A DNA stretch of 41,305 nt. Source: Acidimicrobiia bacterium (GTDB taxonomy: Bacteria; Actinomycetota; Acidimicrobiia; Acidimicrobiales; AC-14). Under the pieces are notes generated by a model. It saw only the letters and a list, made by a program, of their open reading frames with translations, had not been told where the DNA came from and did no database searches. The stretch covers positions 1 to 41,305 of the forward strand of contig JAHFUR010000038.1 of assembly GCA_023264995.1 (NCBI GenBank), given 5' to 3'. The translations under genes were made by a program, and so were the position numbers. This document shows, in pieces, positions 26,008 through 34,076 of the stretch; the first letter of the stretch is position 1; each line of letters opens with the position of its first letter.

Positions 26008-27291
26008 CTAGGCGACCGGCGCCGCCCCCGTCACCCTGGTCCGGGCCGCGACCACCACGACCAGGGCCAGGCCGTAGGAAATGCGCCCGATCGCCACCGC
26101 GTGGGGGTTGTCGAGGAGGACGGCGAAGAAGTACGGGTAGCCGGCCACGGCGACGGCCGTCCACGCCGGCCGCACGGCCACAGTGGCCAGCGCCACGAGG
26201 GTCAAGGCGTACCAGGGCTGGACCGGGGTGACGGCCAGCAGGAGCCCCCCGAGGAGAGCGGCACAGCCGATCGGGACGTCGGGCCGGCGGGCGACCACCC
26301 AGCCGGCGACGGCGGTGGCGCCGGCGAAGGCCAGCAGGGCTGTCGGGCCGGCGGGGAGCCCCAGGGCGCCGGCCAGGAGGTACCGGCTCCCCTCGGTGTA
26401 GTGCTCCTCGCGCAGGTAGCCAGGCAGGTACCCGACCACCCGCAGGCCGACGGCAACCACGTGCGGCAGGTAGCCGACGACGACGACCGCCGCCGCTGCC
26501 CCCACGAAGCGGGCAACCCACGCCCGCCCTCGGCTGTGCAGCCCGGCGACGGCCACGAAGGCCAGGCCCAGCAAGGCCGGGTAGAGCTTCACCATGGTCG
26601 CCGCGCCCACGAGCGCGCCGGCCAGCGCCGGCCGGCGTTTGGCGGCGGCCAGCAGCGCCCCGACCACGAACAGCGCGGCCAGCCCGTCGACATGGCCGTT
26701 GTTGACCACCTCGACGACGGCGATGGGCGACAGGGCGTAGAGCGCGGCCCACCGCTCGTCACGCCCCCACGCCCGCAGCACGGAGGGGAGGAGGGCCACG
26801 AGGGCGACGTCGCCCAGGAGGCCGGCGGCCTGCCACGCCTTGTGGTGCGCGCCGATCCCCGCCACCCGGTACACGAGGGTGAACCAGGCCTGGGCCACCG
26901 GCGGGTAGATGGTGTGGACGAGGGGCCGGTTGATGCGGGTGCACCCCGGCTCCCGCTGCAGGCGGGCACACCCGTCCGCGTCGGGCCACAGCCAGCGCTC
27001 GTGGAGGCCGGTGAGGTGGGCTGAGCTGGGCGTGTACCGGTACGGGTCGGTCCCCGAGACCTGGGCCCGGCCGTCCCAGGCATAGCGGTACAGGTCGTCG
27101 GACAGGATGGGCTGGCCGGCGAGGGCCGCCAACCGCAGGACGACGGCGACCACGAAGACCGCCGGCACGGCCACCCGCTTGGGCAGGCGCAGCGCGCACC
27201 CGACGCCGGCCGCCCACACCGCCCCCCATGCGCCCAGCGGCCAGAGGAGCGCCCAACGGGCATTGCGGAGCGGCTCGCTGGTGACGAACAC
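26008..27291 (-). CDS. Polytopic membrane glycosyltransferase (GT87/mannosyltransferase-like)
   Basis: About 427 residues with ten or more hydrophobic segments, resembling the polyprenol-phosphate-sugar-dependent transferases (GT87/DUF2029, MptA/B-like). After the first helices comes 'ILSDDLYRYAWDGR', the Asp-rich first loop typical of GT-C enzymes, with 'YPPVAQAWFTLVYR' and 'NNGHVDGLAALFVVGALL' further on, and a C-terminal 'LLAVTPVQPWYALTLV'. GT-C enzymes add sugars outside the membrane from lipid-linked donors. GTG at 27291 is the first standard start, but 30 in-frame residues before it look like a helix ('GFAFAAAAGVALCLVFV'), so translation may begin at a CTG such as 27375. It is last in the leftward operon behind the epimerase. 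Confidence 0.82.
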   Translation of the reverse strand: MFVTSEPLRNARWALLWPLGAWGAVWAAGVGCALRLPKRVAVPAVFVVAVVLRLAALAGQPILSDDLYRYAWDGRAQVSGTDPYRYTPSSAHLTGLHERWLWPDADGCARLQREPGCTRINRPLVHTIYPPVAQAWFTLVYRVAGIGAHHKAWQAAGLLGDVALVALLPSVLRAWGRDERWAALYALSPIAVVEVVNNGHVDGLAALFVVGALLAAAKRRPALAGALVGAATMVKLYPALLGLAFVAVAGLHSRGRAWVARFVGAAAAVVVVGYLPHVVAVGLRVVGYLPGYLREEHYTEGSRYLLAGALGLPAGPTALLAFAGATAVAGWVVARRPDVPIGCAALLGGLLLAVTPVQPWYALTLVALATVAVRPAWTAVAVAGYPYFFAVLLDNPHAVAIGRISYGLALVVVVAARTRVTGAAPVA

Positions 27292-27403
27292 CAGGCACAG
27301 GGCAACGCCGGCGGCGGCGGCGAAGGCGAAGCCGGTCGCCCAACCCAGGGCCGTCGTTCCTGGGTCGTTCGACAGCGCCCGGGCGCTGCGCGATGACCGC
27401 GGT

Positions 27404-28447
27404 TCAGGCGCGCTGGGCGGCACGGGCGAAGTCGGCCATGCCGGCGGCGAAACCCACCTCGGCCTCGAAGCCCAAGAACTCGGCGGCCCGGGCCGGCGAG
27501 GCCACGATGTGGCGGACGTCGCCCAGGCGCCATTTGCCGGAGACGACCGGAGCGGGCCCGCCGGCGCCGGCGAGGGCCTGGGCCAGGTCGCCGACGGTGT
27601 GGGGCGTCCCACTGGCGATGTTGAAGACCGGCGAGCCCGCGGCCACCGGGACGGTGAGGGCCAAGACGTTGGCGTGGGCCACGTCGGTGACGTGCACGAA
27701 GTCACGCGTCTGGCCCCCGTCCTCGTAGACCTCGGGCGCTCGCCCGGCAGCAACCGCGCTGCGGAAGATCGACGCCACGCCGGCGTAGGGCGTGTCACGG
27801 GGCATCCTCGGCCCGTAGACGTTGTGGTAGCGCAGGGCGATGGCGGTGGCGCCGGCCTCCCGGGCCCACAGGGCGCACAGGTGCTCCTGGTGGAGCTTGG
27901 TGGCGGCATAGACGTTGCGGGGGTCGACGGGGGCGCTCTCGTCGATCGTGGCCCAGCCGGCGCGCTCGGCGCAGCCGGCGGCGGGGCACGCCGGCTCGAA
28001 ACGCCCGTCGGCCAGGTCGGCTTCTGTGCGGGGCCCCGGGCGGACGTCGCCGTGCGCCGTGCAGCGGTACCGCCCCTCCCCGTAGACCACCATGCTGCCG
28101 GCCAGCACGAGCCGCCCGGTGAAGGACCGGCGCCAGAGGGCTTCGAGCAGGCGGGCCGTGCCGAGGTCGTTGTCGGTGACGTACCCGCCGACGTCGCCGA
28201 AATCCACACCGAGGCCGACCTTGGCCGCCTGGTGGCACACGACGTCGACGCCGGCGACCGCGGCAGCGGCCACGCCCGGCTCGGCGAGGTCGGCGACGAC
28301 CAGGTCGACCGCGGGGTCGAGGTAGTCGGGGACGCCGGCGTGGGCCACCAGGTTGTCGACCACCCGTACCTCGGCACCTGCGGCGAGCAGTTCGTCGACG
28401 ATGTGCGACCCGATGAAGCCGGCCCCGCCGGTGACCAGGGCCCGCAT
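27404..28447 (-). CDS. NAD-dependent sugar-nucleotide epimerase/dehydratase
   Basis: Extended short-chain dehydrogenase, 347 residues. The NAD motif 'GGAGFIGSH' is at residues 7-15, 'CHQAAKVGL' follows, and the catalytic Ser/Tyr/Lys are in 'LAGSMVVYGEG' and 'NVYAATKLHQEHL'. 'GPRMPRDTPYAGVASIFRSA' and 'TRDFVHVTDVAHAN' are typical of epimerases acting on nucleotide sugars. An insert around residues 125-165 carries Cys residues ('YRCTAHGDVRPG' and 'CPAAGCAER'). I recall a comparable Cys-bearing insert in dTDP-L-rhamnose 4-epimerase relatives, so that is one candidate activity. The ATG at 28447 directly follows the histidine-kinase stop with no gap. It likely supplies a sugar donor for the neighbouring glycosyltransferases. 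Confidence 0.9.
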   Translation of the reverse strand: MRALVTGGAGFIGSHIVDELLAAGAEVRVVDNLVAHAGVPDYLDPAVDLVVADLAEPGVAAAAVAGVDVVCHQAAKVGLGVDFGDVGGYVTDNDLGTARLLEALWRRSFTGRLVLAGSMVVYGEGRYRCTAHGDVRPGPRTEADLADGRFEPACPAAGCAERAGWATIDESAPVDPRNVYAATKLHQEHLCALWAREAGATAIALRYHNVYGPRMPRDTPYAGVASIFRSAVAAGRAPEVYEDGGQTRDFVHVTDVAHANVLALTVPVAAGSPVFNIASGTPHTVGDLAQALAGAGGPAPVVSGKWRLGDVRHIVASPARAAEFLGFEAEVGFAAGMADFARAAQRA

Positions 28448-29683
28448 CTACCGGGCCGCGGCGAGGGGCAGGCGGATGGTGAACCGGCACCCCTGGCCCT
28501 CGTTCTGGACGCTGATCTCGCCGTGGTGGGCCTCGACCAGTCCCCGGGCGACGGCCAGGCCGAGGCCGGCGCCGCCGTCGCCGGGCGTACGGGCCGCGTC
28601 GCCCCGGTACGCCAGCTCGAACACGCGAGGCAGGTCGGGGGCAGGGATGCCCCCGCAGCCGTCACGCACCGACACCAGGGCGGCCTGGCTGTCGTCGGTG
28701 AGTGCGGCTTCGACCCAGACGGTGCCGCCCCGAGGTGTGTGGCGGATGGCGTTGTCGAGCAGGTTGCGGACCACCCGGGCCATCTCGGGGATCGACAGTT
28801 CCACGACCGGCGTCGGGGACGCGACCTCGCCCCGCAGGTCCACGCCCTTGGTGGTTGCGGCGATGGACACGCCAGCCACGGCGTCGGAGATCAGCTCGTC
28901 GAGGGAGATCTGCTCGAGGTCGAGGTTGAGGGCGCCGGCCTGGATCCGCGACAGCTCGAAGAGGTCGTCGACCAGCCCGGCCAGGCGGTCGGTCTCCCGG
29001 CCCATGGTCCGGTAGTAGCGGGCGACGGTCTCGGCGTCGTCGACCACACCGTCCTCCAGGGCTTCGACCATGGCCCGGATGCCCGAGAGCGGCGTGCGCA
29101 GGTCGTGCGACACCCACGCCACGAGCTGGCGCCGGCTGTCCTCGGCGGCCGCGGCCTGGGCCCGGGTCTCGGCCAGCCGGGTGAGCGCGGCGTCGAGCTC
29201 GCCGGCGAGACGGACAAGCTCGCTCGGCCCTCCCGCCCGGGGCGCCGCAACACGGACCGCACCGTCCTCGCCGATGCGCTGGGCCAGGTCACCCAGGCTC
29301 TGGCTAGCCACCGCCACCCGCTCGCCCAGGCTCAGGGCGATGACCAGGCCGACCGTGCCGGCCGCCGCCATAACGACCAGGAGGGCCCGCCGGTCGTGGG
29401 CGGAGAGGAACATGGTGGCCGCCGTCCCCAGGAGGGCCACAGTGACCGCCAGCACCGGGGCAAGGGCGGCGATGCCGGCCTGCACGGCCAGCCGGGCGTT
29501 GCGCAGGACCCGCAGCAGCACGGCGGCGACCACTGCGGCGACCGCGGCGGAACCGAGGGCCCAGCTCAGCAGGGCGACAGTGTCACCGGCGCCCATGCTG
29601 GCGTCGGCCGCCAGGGCGGCGGCCACGCCCACACCCACGACTACGACCGCGCCGAGCGACAACCGCCGGCGGCCCCCGCTCAC
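28448..29683 (-). CDS. Two-component sensor histidine kinase
   Basis: 411 residues. The N-terminal half holds about four to five hydrophobic segments ('LGAVVVVGVGVAAAL', 'AVAAVVAAVLLRVL', 'APVLAVTVALLG', 'LLVVMAAAGTVGLVIAL') with very short loops, so it senses within or at the membrane. A HAMP-like linker and coiled coil lead to the H box 'WVSHDLRTPLSG', with His near residue 193. The N box 'NLLDNAIRHTPRGG' and G boxes 'DGCGGIP' and 'GAGLGLAVARGLVEAH' complete the ATPase domain. GTG at 29683 overlaps the response-regulator stop by four bases. It shares an operon with the epimerase and glycosyltransferase, which hints that it senses cell-envelope state. Confidence 0.94.
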   Translation of the reverse strand: MSGGRRRLSLGAVVVVGVGVAAALAADASMGAGDTVALLSWALGSAAVAAVVAAVLLRVLRNARLAVQAGIAALAPVLAVTVALLGTAATMFLSAHDRRALLVVMAAAGTVGLVIALSLGERVAVASQSLGDLAQRIGEDGAVRVAAPRAGGPSELVRLAGELDAALTRLAETRAQAAAAEDSRRQLVAWVSHDLRTPLSGIRAMVEALEDGVVDDAETVARYYRTMGRETDRLAGLVDDLFELSRIQAGALNLDLEQISLDELISDAVAGVSIAATTKGVDLRGEVASPTPVVELSIPEMARVVRNLLDNAIRHTPRGGTVWVEAALTDDSQAALVSVRDGCGGIPAPDLPRVFELAYRGDAARTPGDGGAGLGLAVARGLVEAHHGEISVQNEGQGCRFTIRLPLAAAR

Positions 29684-30399
29684 GGCTCGAACCGGTAGCC
29701 GACGCCCCACACCGTGCACACGTGACGGGGGTCGGCCGGGTCGGCCTCGACCTTCTCCCGGAGCCGGCGCACGTGGACGGTGACGGTGGACGTGTCGCCA
29801 TAGGCAAAGCCCCACACCTGCTCCAGGAGCTGCTCGCGGCGGAACGCCCGCCGCGGGTGGCGCATGAGGTGGACGAGGAGGTCGAACTCGCGCGACGTCA
29901 AGGCCACCAGCTCCCCACCGCGACGGGCCTCGTGGGCGACGGTGTCGACCTCGAGCGCGCCAGCCCGCAGCATGGTGGGCTCCTCGGCGCTCGACGCCAC
30001 CGAGCCGTTGGCCCGCCGCAGCACGGCCTTGACGCGCGCCGTCAGCTCACGGGGCGAGAAGGGCTTGGACACGTAGTCGTCGGCCCCGAGCTCGAGGCCG
30101 ACGATACGGTCGGCTTCCTCACCCCGGGCCGTGAGCATGATCACCGGCACCGGCGCCGCAGCCCGCAAGCGCCGGCACACCTCGAAGCCGTCGAGCGACG
30201 GGATCATCAGGTCGAGCACCACCAGCTCGGGCGGGTCGGCCAGTGCCCGGTCGAGGGCGACGGCGCCGTCATAGGCCACCTCGACCACGAACCCCTCCCG
30301 CTCCAGGTACCGGGTCACGACTTCCGAGACGGTACGATCGTCCTCCACCACGAGGATCCGGGGCGGAGAGGCGGTGAGGGACACGGGTCGATTGTGCAC
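29680..30399 (-). CDS. OmpR-family response regulator
   Basis: 239 residues. The receiver domain has 'ILVVEDDRTV', the phosphorylated Asp in 'LVVLDLMIPSLDG' (about residue 62), 'VIMLTARGEEADR' and Lys in 'DDYVSKPFSPREL'. The C-terminal winged helix has 'LTSREFDLLVHLMRHP' and 'TSTVTVHVRRLREKVE', ending 'VWGVGYRFEP', all OmpR/PhoB hallmarks. The start is uncertain: GTG at 30399 has GAGGAG almost touching it, and GTG at 30384 has it 16 bases away; only residues 1-5 are affected. It is first of the leftward operon, and its 96-base upstream gap is shared with the rightward glycan operon, a likely target. Confidence 0.94.
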   Translation of the reverse strand: MHNRPVSLTASPPRILVVEDDRTVSEVVTRYLEREGFVVEVAYDGAVALDRALADPPELVVLDLMIPSLDGFEVCRRLRAAAPVPVIMLTARGEEADRIVGLELGADDYVSKPFSPRELTARVKAVLRRANGSVASSAEEPTMLRAGALEVDTVAHEARRGGELVALTSREFDLLVHLMRHPRRAFRREQLLEQVWGFAYGDTSTVTVHVRRLREKVEADPADPRHVCTVWGVGYRFEP

Positions 30400-30495
30400 C
30401 CTCCTCAGGCGCGGCGGCCGCGGCCACGGGAGAGTTCATCGAATCGTGAGCACTTCGGCCGTTCCTCGCAAGCCTCGCCGGGCAAGACTCCCCCC

Positions 30496-31155
30496 ATGCC
30501 TCACGTCGTGATCCCCGTCCTCAACGAGGCGGGTGCGCTGCCGGCACTCCTGGCCGCCATGCCTCCTGGCTACACGGCGGTCGTCGTCGACAACGGCTCC
30601 ACCGACGGCTCGGGCGGCATCGCCCGCCGGGCCGGCGCCGTCGTCGTCGACGAGCCCGAGCGTGGCTTCGGCGCCGCGTGCTGGGCCGGTCTGGTCGCGG
30701 CCGCGCCGGGCGACGGGGTCGTCTGCTTCATGGACGGCGACGGCTCGCTCGACCCCGCCGACCTGGTCCGGGTGGCCGCGCCGGTCCTGGCCGGCGCCAG
30801 CGACCTGGTGCTCGGCGCCCGCCGGCCCACGACCGCCGGCGCCTGGCCCGTCCACGCCCGGCTGGCCAACCGCTTCCTGGCCCGGGAGATCGGCCGGCGG
30901 ACGGGTCTCCGCCTGGCCGACATCGGGCCGATGCGGGCCGCCCGGCGCGACGACCTCATTGCCCTCGGCATCACGGACCGGCGCTTCGGGTGGCCGCTGG
31001 AGATGGTCCTGCGCGCCGCGGCCGCCGGCTGGCGGATCGAGGAGCTGCCGGTGCCCTACGCCCCCCGCACCGGCCGGTCGAAGGTCACGGGCACGGTCGC
31101 GGGCACGGTCCGCGCCGTGCGCGACATGAGCCGGGTGCTGGCGGTGGCCCAGTGA
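30496..31155 (+). CDS. Family 2 glycosyltransferase (DPM1-like)
   Basis: 219 residues, GT-A fold. 'VIPVLNEAGALPALL' opens the nucleotide-binding domain, followed by 'VVVDNGSTDGSG' and the metal motif 'CFMDGDGSLDPADL'. 'DLVLGARRP', 'LRLADIGPMRA' and 'FGWPLEMVLRAAAAG' match the dolichol/polyprenyl-phosphate sugar synthase branch. No transmembrane segment is present, so it is cytosolic and would use a nucleotide sugar. ATG at 30496 is the first Met of the conserved domain. It begins a five-gene rightward operon in which every gene overlaps the next by one to four bases. The acceptor is unknown; a polyprenyl phosphate would fit the GT-C enzyme nearby. Confidence 0.9.
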   Translation: MPHVVIPVLNEAGALPALLAAMPPGYTAVVVDNGSTDGSGGIARRAGAVVVDEPERGFGAACWAGLVAAAPGDGVVCFMDGDGSLDPADLVRVAAPVLAGASDLVLGARRPTTAGAWPVHARLANRFLAREIGRRTGLRLADIGPMRAARRDDLIALGITDRRFGWPLEMVLRAAAAGWRIEELPVPYAPRTGRSKVTGTVAGTVRAVRDMSRVLAVAQ

Positions 31156-31793
31156 GAAGCCGCCATGTCCTGGTGATGGCCAAGGCCCCAGTGGCGGGCC
31201 GGGTCAAGACCCGCCTGTGCCCGCCCTGCACGCCGGCCGAGGCCGCGGCGCTGGCCGAGGCCGCCCTGGCCGACACCCTCGACGCGGTGGCCGCGTGCGG
31301 CGCCGGCCGGCGCATCGTCGCCCTCGACGGGGCGCCGGGACCCTGGCTCCCGCCCGGATTCGAGGTCGTCCCCCAGGTCGGCGGCCCGTTCGACCGCCGG
31401 CTGGCCGCAGCGTGGGCCGCGGCCGGCGGCCCCGGAGTGCAGATCGGCATGGACACGCCCCAGGTCACCGCCGGGCTGCTCAACGACGCTCTCGCCAGCC
31501 TCGACAGCGGCGGGGCGGCACTGGGCCTGGCCGCCGACGGGGGCTGGTGGGCCATCGCCCTCCCCGCCGCCGACGAGCGGGTCTTCGCCGGCATCCCCAT
31601 GAGCACAGCCACCACGGGCGCGGCCCAGCTGGCCCGGCTGCGCCGGCTGGGCCACTCCGTCGCCCCGCTGCCCACCCTCGTCGATCTCGACACCATCGCC
31701 GACCTCCCGGCGGTCACGGCGTCGGGCACGGCCGTCCGCACCGCTGCGCTGGGCCGAACACTTGGTGTGCTTCCCGTCGGGGCCGGCGCCTGA
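31152..31793 (+). CDS. TIGR04282/DUF2064 family glycosyltransferase-like protein
   Basis: 213 residues. 'VLVMAKAPVAGRVKTRLCPP' is the hallmark of the DUF2064 family (TIGR04282), related to nucleotidyl and glycosyltransferases of GT-A type. 'IGMDTPQVTAGLLNDAL' matches the family core, and 'DGGWWAIALP' follows. Function of the family is not settled. It usually sits beside a GT2 gene, as here. GTG at 31152 overlaps the upstream stop by four bases and its stop overlaps the next ATG by one base (TGATG). Confidence 0.88.
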   Translation: MRSRHVLVMAKAPVAGRVKTRLCPPCTPAEAAALAEAALADTLDAVAACGAGRRIVALDGAPGPWLPPGFEVVPQVGGPFDRRLAAAWAAAGGPGVQIGMDTPQVTAGLLNDALASLDSGGAALGLAADGGWWAIALPAADERVFAGIPMSTATTGAAQLARLRRLGHSVAPLPTLVDLDTIADLPAVTASGTAVRTAALGRTLGVLPVGAGA

Positions 31794-32443
31794 TGCCCGT
31801 GCTCACCGCCACCGTCCGCCGGGCACCGGCGCGCACCGACCACCCCGCCGGCCAGGCGTCGGTGGTCCTGCGAGCCGACACCGGCGAAGCCCTCGAGATG
31901 GACCTCGGCCGCTGGCACGACCCGGCCACGGCGGAGGAGCAGGAGCTGCTGGCCACCGTCGACGGCCCGGTCATCGACCTCGGCTGCGGCCCGGGCCGGC
32001 TGGTGGCCAGCCTGGCCTCCCGTGGGGTGCCGTCGCTCGGGGTCGACTCGTCGCCCTCGGCCATCACCCTGGCCCGCATGCGGGGCGCCACCGTCCTCCA
32101 GCGTGACCTCTTCGGTCGCCTGCCGGGCGAAGGACGCTGGGGAGCAGCGCTCCTGTTCGACGGCAACGTCGGCATCGGCGGTGACCCGGCCCGGCTGCTG
32201 GCCCGGTGCCGGGCGCTCGTAGCCGACTACGGGCAGGTCCTCGCCGAGGTCCACGCGCCGGGGACGGGCTGGCGCCGGCTCACCGCCTGGTTCGAGCGCG
32301 ACGGGGAGCGCAGCGAGCCGTTCGACTGGGCCGTCGTCGGCGCCGACGCCATCGCCGAGCTGGCCGGGCCCGCCGGCCTCGACCTCGTCGACCTGGGCGC
32401 CACACCCTCCGGACGATGGTTCGCCCGCCTGCAACCGGCATGA
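31793..32443 (+). CDS. Class I SAM-dependent methyltransferase
   Basis: 216 residues. Motif I is 'VIDLGCGPGRLVASLASRG', motif II 'LGVDSSPSAITLAR' and the motif near IV 'GAALLFDGNVGIGGDPARLL', typical of small-molecule methyltransferases. The N-terminus carries 'LGRWHDPATAEEQELL', seen in relatives placed in such glycan operons. The substrate is unknown; a sugar or lipid made by the neighbours is plausible. ATG at 31793 overlaps the upstream stop by one base; the stop overlaps the oxidoreductase ATG by four. Confidence 0.9.
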   Translation: MPVLTATVRRAPARTDHPAGQASVVLRADTGEALEMDLGRWHDPATAEEQELLATVDGPVIDLGCGPGRLVASLASRGVPSLGVDSSPSAITLARMRGATVLQRDLFGRLPGEGRWGAALLFDGNVGIGGDPARLLARCRALVADYGQVLAEVHAPGTGWRRLTAWFERDGERSEPFDWAVVGADAIAELAGPAGLDLVDLGATPSGRWFARLQPA

Positions 32444-33654
32444 GCCTCAAGTTGCCCGCACCGGTGGAGCGGTTCACCACCGACTCCGACCAGCCCCTGC
32501 GCCAGGGGGCCTACCGCTCCGCCCTGCGTGACGAGCGGCTGGCCGCCATCCTCGGCTCGTCGCTGGGGATCCTCTTCTCGGTCTGCTTCGTCACCGGGCT
32601 GTACTCCCACCTGCAACAGCACCCGCTGTCGTGGCTGCCCATACCCGCCCGTCCCGCCGGCCTCTACCGGCTGAGCCAGGGCGTGCACGTGGTCAGCGGC
32701 ATCGCCTCGGTGCCGGTGCTCATCGCCAAGCTGTGGCTGGTCTGGCCCCGGTTCGTGTCGTTCCCGGTCGCCAAGCGGGCCAGCCAGGTCGTGGAGCGCA
32801 TCGGCCTGTTCCCGCTGGTGGCGGGCGGGATCTTCATGACGTTCTCGGGCGTGGCCAACATCGCCCAGTGGTACCCGTGGCGGTTCTCCTTCACCGCCTC
32901 GCACTACTGGATGGCGTGGGTCACCATGGGCTCGATCGTCGCCCATCTCGGCGCCAAGTGGGCCATCGCCCGGCGGGCCCTGACCCGGCCGTCGCGACGG
33001 CCGGCACTGGCCGACGCCGACCCCGTGCTGGGCACGACGGCCGAGGTCGCCGGCGACGGGCTCTCCCGCCGCGGCCTGCTCGTGACGGTGGGGGCGGCGT
33101 CGGGCCTGCTGACCCTCACCACGATCGGCCAGACCATCCGCCCGCTCCGCCGGCTCGGGCTGCTGGCCCCCCGCGACCCGGCCACCGGCCCGCAGGGCCG
33201 GCCCGTCAACCGAGGAGCGGCCAACGCCGGCGTCGTCGACCTGGCCAACTCGGCGGCCTACCGGCTAGAGGTCTCCGGGCGGGTGGCCCGCCCTCTTTCG
33301 CTGACCCTCGACCAGCTCTGGGCCATACCCACGCACACCACGGAGCTGCCTATCGCCTGTGTAGAGGGTTGGAGCTACTCGGCCCGCTGGAGCGGCGTAC
33401 GGGTCCGCGACCTGCTGGCCATGGCCGGCGCCGAGCCCGACCGCACGGTCCTCCTCGAATCGCTGGAGCCCCGCGGCGCCTACCGCACGTCCACACTGAA
33501 CGCCGGCCAGGCCGCGGACCGTGACACGTTGCTGGCCACCGAGCTCGACGGCGAGCCCCTGGCCCTCGACCACGGCTTTCCCTGCCGCCTGATCGCCCCG
33601 AACCGGCCCGGCGTCCTGCAGACCAAGTGGGTCACCAAGGTCGTCGTGCTGTGA
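32440..33654 (+). CDS. Molybdopterin-dependent oxidoreductase fused to a cytochrome b561-like membrane domain
   Basis: 404 residues. Residues 35-190 contain four likely helices ('ILGSSLGILFSVCFVTGLYSH', 'IASVPVLIAKLWLVW', 'FPLVAGGIFMTFSGVANI', 'HYWMAWVTMGSIVAHLGAKW'; each shown in short form) with several His residues suited to heme, as in b561/YedZ-like proteins. After a short cytoplasmic link, 'SRRGLLVTVG' starts a second hydrophobic stretch. The C-terminal 170 residues are a sulfite-oxidase-like Mo domain: 'PLSLTLDQLWAIP', 'PIACVEGWSYSARWSGV' with molybdenum-ligand Cys307, and 'LALDHGFPCRLIAPNRPG'. YedY-type enzymes normally have two subunits; here membrane and Mo parts are one chain. It overlaps both neighbours by four bases. 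Confidence 0.88.
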   Translation: MSLKLPAPVERFTTDSDQPLRQGAYRSALRDERLAAILGSSLGILFSVCFVTGLYSHLQQHPLSWLPIPARPAGLYRLSQGVHVVSGIASVPVLIAKLWLVWPRFVSFPVAKRASQVVERIGLFPLVAGGIFMTFSGVANIAQWYPWRFSFTASHYWMAWVTMGSIVAHLGAKWAIARRALTRPSRRPALADADPVLGTTAEVAGDGLSRRGLLVTVGAASGLLTLTTIGQTIRPLRRLGLLAPRDPATGPQGRPVNRGAANAGVVDLANSAAYRLEVSGRVARPLSLTLDQLWAIPTHTTELPIACVEGWSYSARWSGVRVRDLLAMAGAEPDRTVLLESLEPRGAYRTSTLNAGQAADRDTLLATELDGEPLALDHGFPCRLIAPNRPGVLQTKWVTKVVVL

Positions 33655-34076
33655 GCGAGCCCGGGCCCTCGGGCCGTCTCTTCTGGGCCTCGGCCGCCGC
33701 CGGCTGGGCGGTGATCGCCTGGGGCCTCCGGGGCATCCTCCAGCACAGCCTCGACACCCGACCGGCCAACCTGGCCAAGTTCGTGGTCGGCGGGGCGCTG
33801 CTGCACGACCTCTTCGTGGCCCCGCTGGTCATCGTGGCCGGCGTGGCGCTGGCCCGGGCGGTGCCGGGCCGAGCGAGGGCCGTCGTCCAGGGCGCCCTGG
33901 CTATCAGCGGCATGGTCGCCCTCTTCTCCTACCCGTTGGTGCGGGCCTACGGCCTGGCCGCCCACAACCCCACCTCACTCCCCCACAACTACACGGCCAA
34001 CCTGCTGATCGTCCTCGGCATCGTGTGGGCGGTGGCCGCCGGCCTCATCATCACCCGCCTCCGCTCACCGGCCTGA
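33651..34076 (+). CDS. Small membrane protein of the glycan/molybdenum operon
   Basis: 141 residues with about four hydrophobic segments: 'FWASAAAGWAVIAWGLRGI', 'LLHDLFVAPLVIVAGVALA', 'VVQGALAISGMVALFSYPLV' and 'NLLIVLGIVWAVAAGLII'. No catalytic motif is visible and I do not recognise a family. GTG at 33651 overlaps the oxidoreductase stop (GTGA). Last gene of the rightward operon, it may stabilise or electron-couple the membrane oxidoreductase. Its 3' end overlaps the convergent FAD protein gene by 12 bases. Confidence 0.82.
   Translation: MSEPGPSGRLFWASAAAGWAVIAWGLRGILQHSLDTRPANLAKFVVGGALLHDLFVAPLVIVAGVALARAVPGRARAVVQGALAISGMVALFSYPLVRAYGLAAHNPTSLPHNYTANLLIVLGIVWAVAAGLIITRLRSPA

Noticed and set aside
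27292-28665. Upstream extension of the GT-C glycosyltransferase frame through the epimerase gene
   Set aside because: The extension overlaps a certain gene and is Ser/Pro/Arg-rich; only about 30 residues before 27291 look protein-like.
27107-29698. 863-codon plus-strand open frame across the epimerase and histidine kinase
   Set aside because: The minus-strand genes carry full catalytic motifs; this frame is compositional.
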